This document shows positions 31,387 through 32,026 of a stretch of 32,026 bases of DNA, one piece after another. The stretch is from Bacteroidales bacterium. Lineage in GTDB: Bacteria > Bacteroidota > Bacteroidia > Bacteroidales > WCHB1-69. Numbering within the stretch: position 1 is the first letter of the stretch; every line of letters starts with the position of its first letter. A program made the position numbers and the translations under genes. The stretch covers positions 1 to 32,026 of the forward strand of contig JAIKYR010000162.1 of NCBI GenBank assembly GCA_024682995.1, read 5' to 3'. The notes beneath the pieces are model-generated. The model worked only from the letters and a program-made list of their open reading frames with translations. It made no database searches and was not told where the DNA came from.

Positions 31387-31416
31387 CACGCTTTTATTGT
31401 AGTATTGTCCTCCGAC

Positions 31417-32026
31417 ATGAATATAGACGTGAATTCCATAAAGCAGCGTTACGGCATCATCGGATTTGATGCGGCGTTGGATCATGCCATCAACATAGCC
31501 GTCCAGGTGGCGGCCACGGACCTGTCGGTGCTGATTACCGGTGAGAGTGGGGTGGGGAAGGAGAACTTCCCGCGCATCATCCACGACAACAGCACCCACA
31601 AGCATGGCAAGTACATCGCCGTAAACTGTGGGGCCATCCCAGAGGGTACCATTGACTCTGAGCTGTTCGGCCATGAGAAGGGCGCCTTCACCGGTGCCGA
31701 TAGGATGCGCAAGGGCTATTTCGAGGAGGCCGATGGCGGCACCATCTTCCTGGACGAGGTTGCGGACCTGCCCCTCGGGACGCAAATACGCCTGTTGCGC
31801 GTGCTTGAGAACGGCGAGTTTATCCGCGTGGGCGCCTCCGAGGTGCTGCGCACCAATGTGCGCGTGGTGGCTGCCACCAACGTTGATATCGCCGACCGTA
31901 TCGCCAAGGGCAAGTTCCGAGAGGATCTCTTCTACCGCCTCAATTCGGTGCCCATCCATGTGCCTGCCCTGCGTGAACGCAAAGGTGACATCTATCCGTT
32001 GTTCATGAAATTCGCCGCCGACTTTT
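31417..32026 (+). CDS. Sigma-54-dependent transcriptional activator, N-terminal part
   Basis: 203 codons are visible before the window ends. The protein begins directly with the AAA+ sigma-54 interaction domain: Walker A GESGVGKE (residues 43-50), the sigma-54 contact loop GAFTGA, Walker B GGTIFLDE, and RLLRVLENGEFIRVG. The arginine-finger region FREDLFYRLNSVPIHVPALRER follows. These proteins use ATP to open promoters bound by sigma-54 RNA polymerase. There is no N-terminal receiver or GAF domain, so control must come from elsewhere, for example level of expression or a partner protein. A C-terminal helix-turn-helix is expected past the window edge. Confidence 0.92.
   Translation, partial: MNIDVNSIKQRYGIIGFDAALDHAINIAVQVAATDLSVLITGESGVGKENFPRIIHDNSTHKHGKYIAVNCGAIPEGTIDSELFGHEKGAFTGADRMRKGYFEEADGGTIFLDEVADLPLGTQIRLLRVLENGEFIRVGASEVLRTNVRVVAATNVDIADRIAKGKFREDLFYRLNSVPIHVPALRERKGDIYPLFMKFAADF

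Overview
The window looks like a chromosome segment from a gut-type Bacteroidales bacterium (phylum Bacteroidota). The evidence is the repeated presence of the Bacteroidota -7 promoter box TAnnTTTG a short distance upstream of genes and of the one tRNA, together with protein families typical of that group (DUF4831, YugP-like peptidase, thioester alpha-2-macroglobulin, M48 peptidase with a long C-terminal extension, REP-associated transposase). Genus cannot be fixed from the sequence alone.

Layout. 1-4389 (+): tail of an isoprenylcysteine-methyltransferase-like membrane protein, a Vsr endonuclease, a Nudix hydrolase, a REP-like palindrome, a small A1S_2505-like protein, a lipoprotein, a fucose-isomerase-like protein and a second Vsr. 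4388-4545 (-): tRNA-His(GTG) with its own promoter and terminator. 4711-5340 (+): endonuclease III. 5611-7155 (+): YifB/ComM AAA+ ATPase. 7156-8070: REP-like palindrome array and a frameshifted RAYT transposase. 8202-13885 (-): a four-gene operon encoding a CASTOR/POLLUX-like channel with a C-terminal RyR domain, a stand-alone RyR protein, a membrane TIR protein and a secreted TPR protein. 14027-14329: a second, truncated copy of the comM 3' end followed by REP and RAYT remnants. 14360-15160 (+): an unrecognised membrane protein. 15239-18123 (-): outer-membrane barrel protein and M48 peptidase. 18194-19984 (-) argS; 20121-21587 (-) pepD. 21747-30415 (-): likely operon of a DUF4831 protein, lipoprotein, TIGR01212 radical SAM protein and a ~2000-residue alpha-2-macroglobulin. 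30543-31235 (-): YugP-like zinc peptidase, divergent from a sigma-54 activator gene (31417 onward, +) that runs off the window.

The main discovery candidate is the channel/RyR/TIR/TPR operon. Its parts suggest a transmembrane alarm circuit: a periplasmic TPR sensor, a TIR enzyme on the inner face of the membrane that keeps the catalytic-position glutamate, and a gated channel plus a free protein that both carry RyR domains. The operon lies between two direct copies of the comM 3' end (7000-7159 and 14066-14225, gapless, including two perfect 58-bp blocks), each followed by REP/RAYT material. It therefore looks like an accessory island inserted next to comM, with no integrase in sight. The biochemical coupling is inference; the domains, gene order and direct repeat are read directly from the sequence.

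The remaining genes are mostly housekeeping (argS, pepD, nth, tRNA-His) or cell-envelope functions. Several starts are set here downstream of the longest open frame on promoter and homology grounds (nth, pepD, YugP, TIR, TPR).
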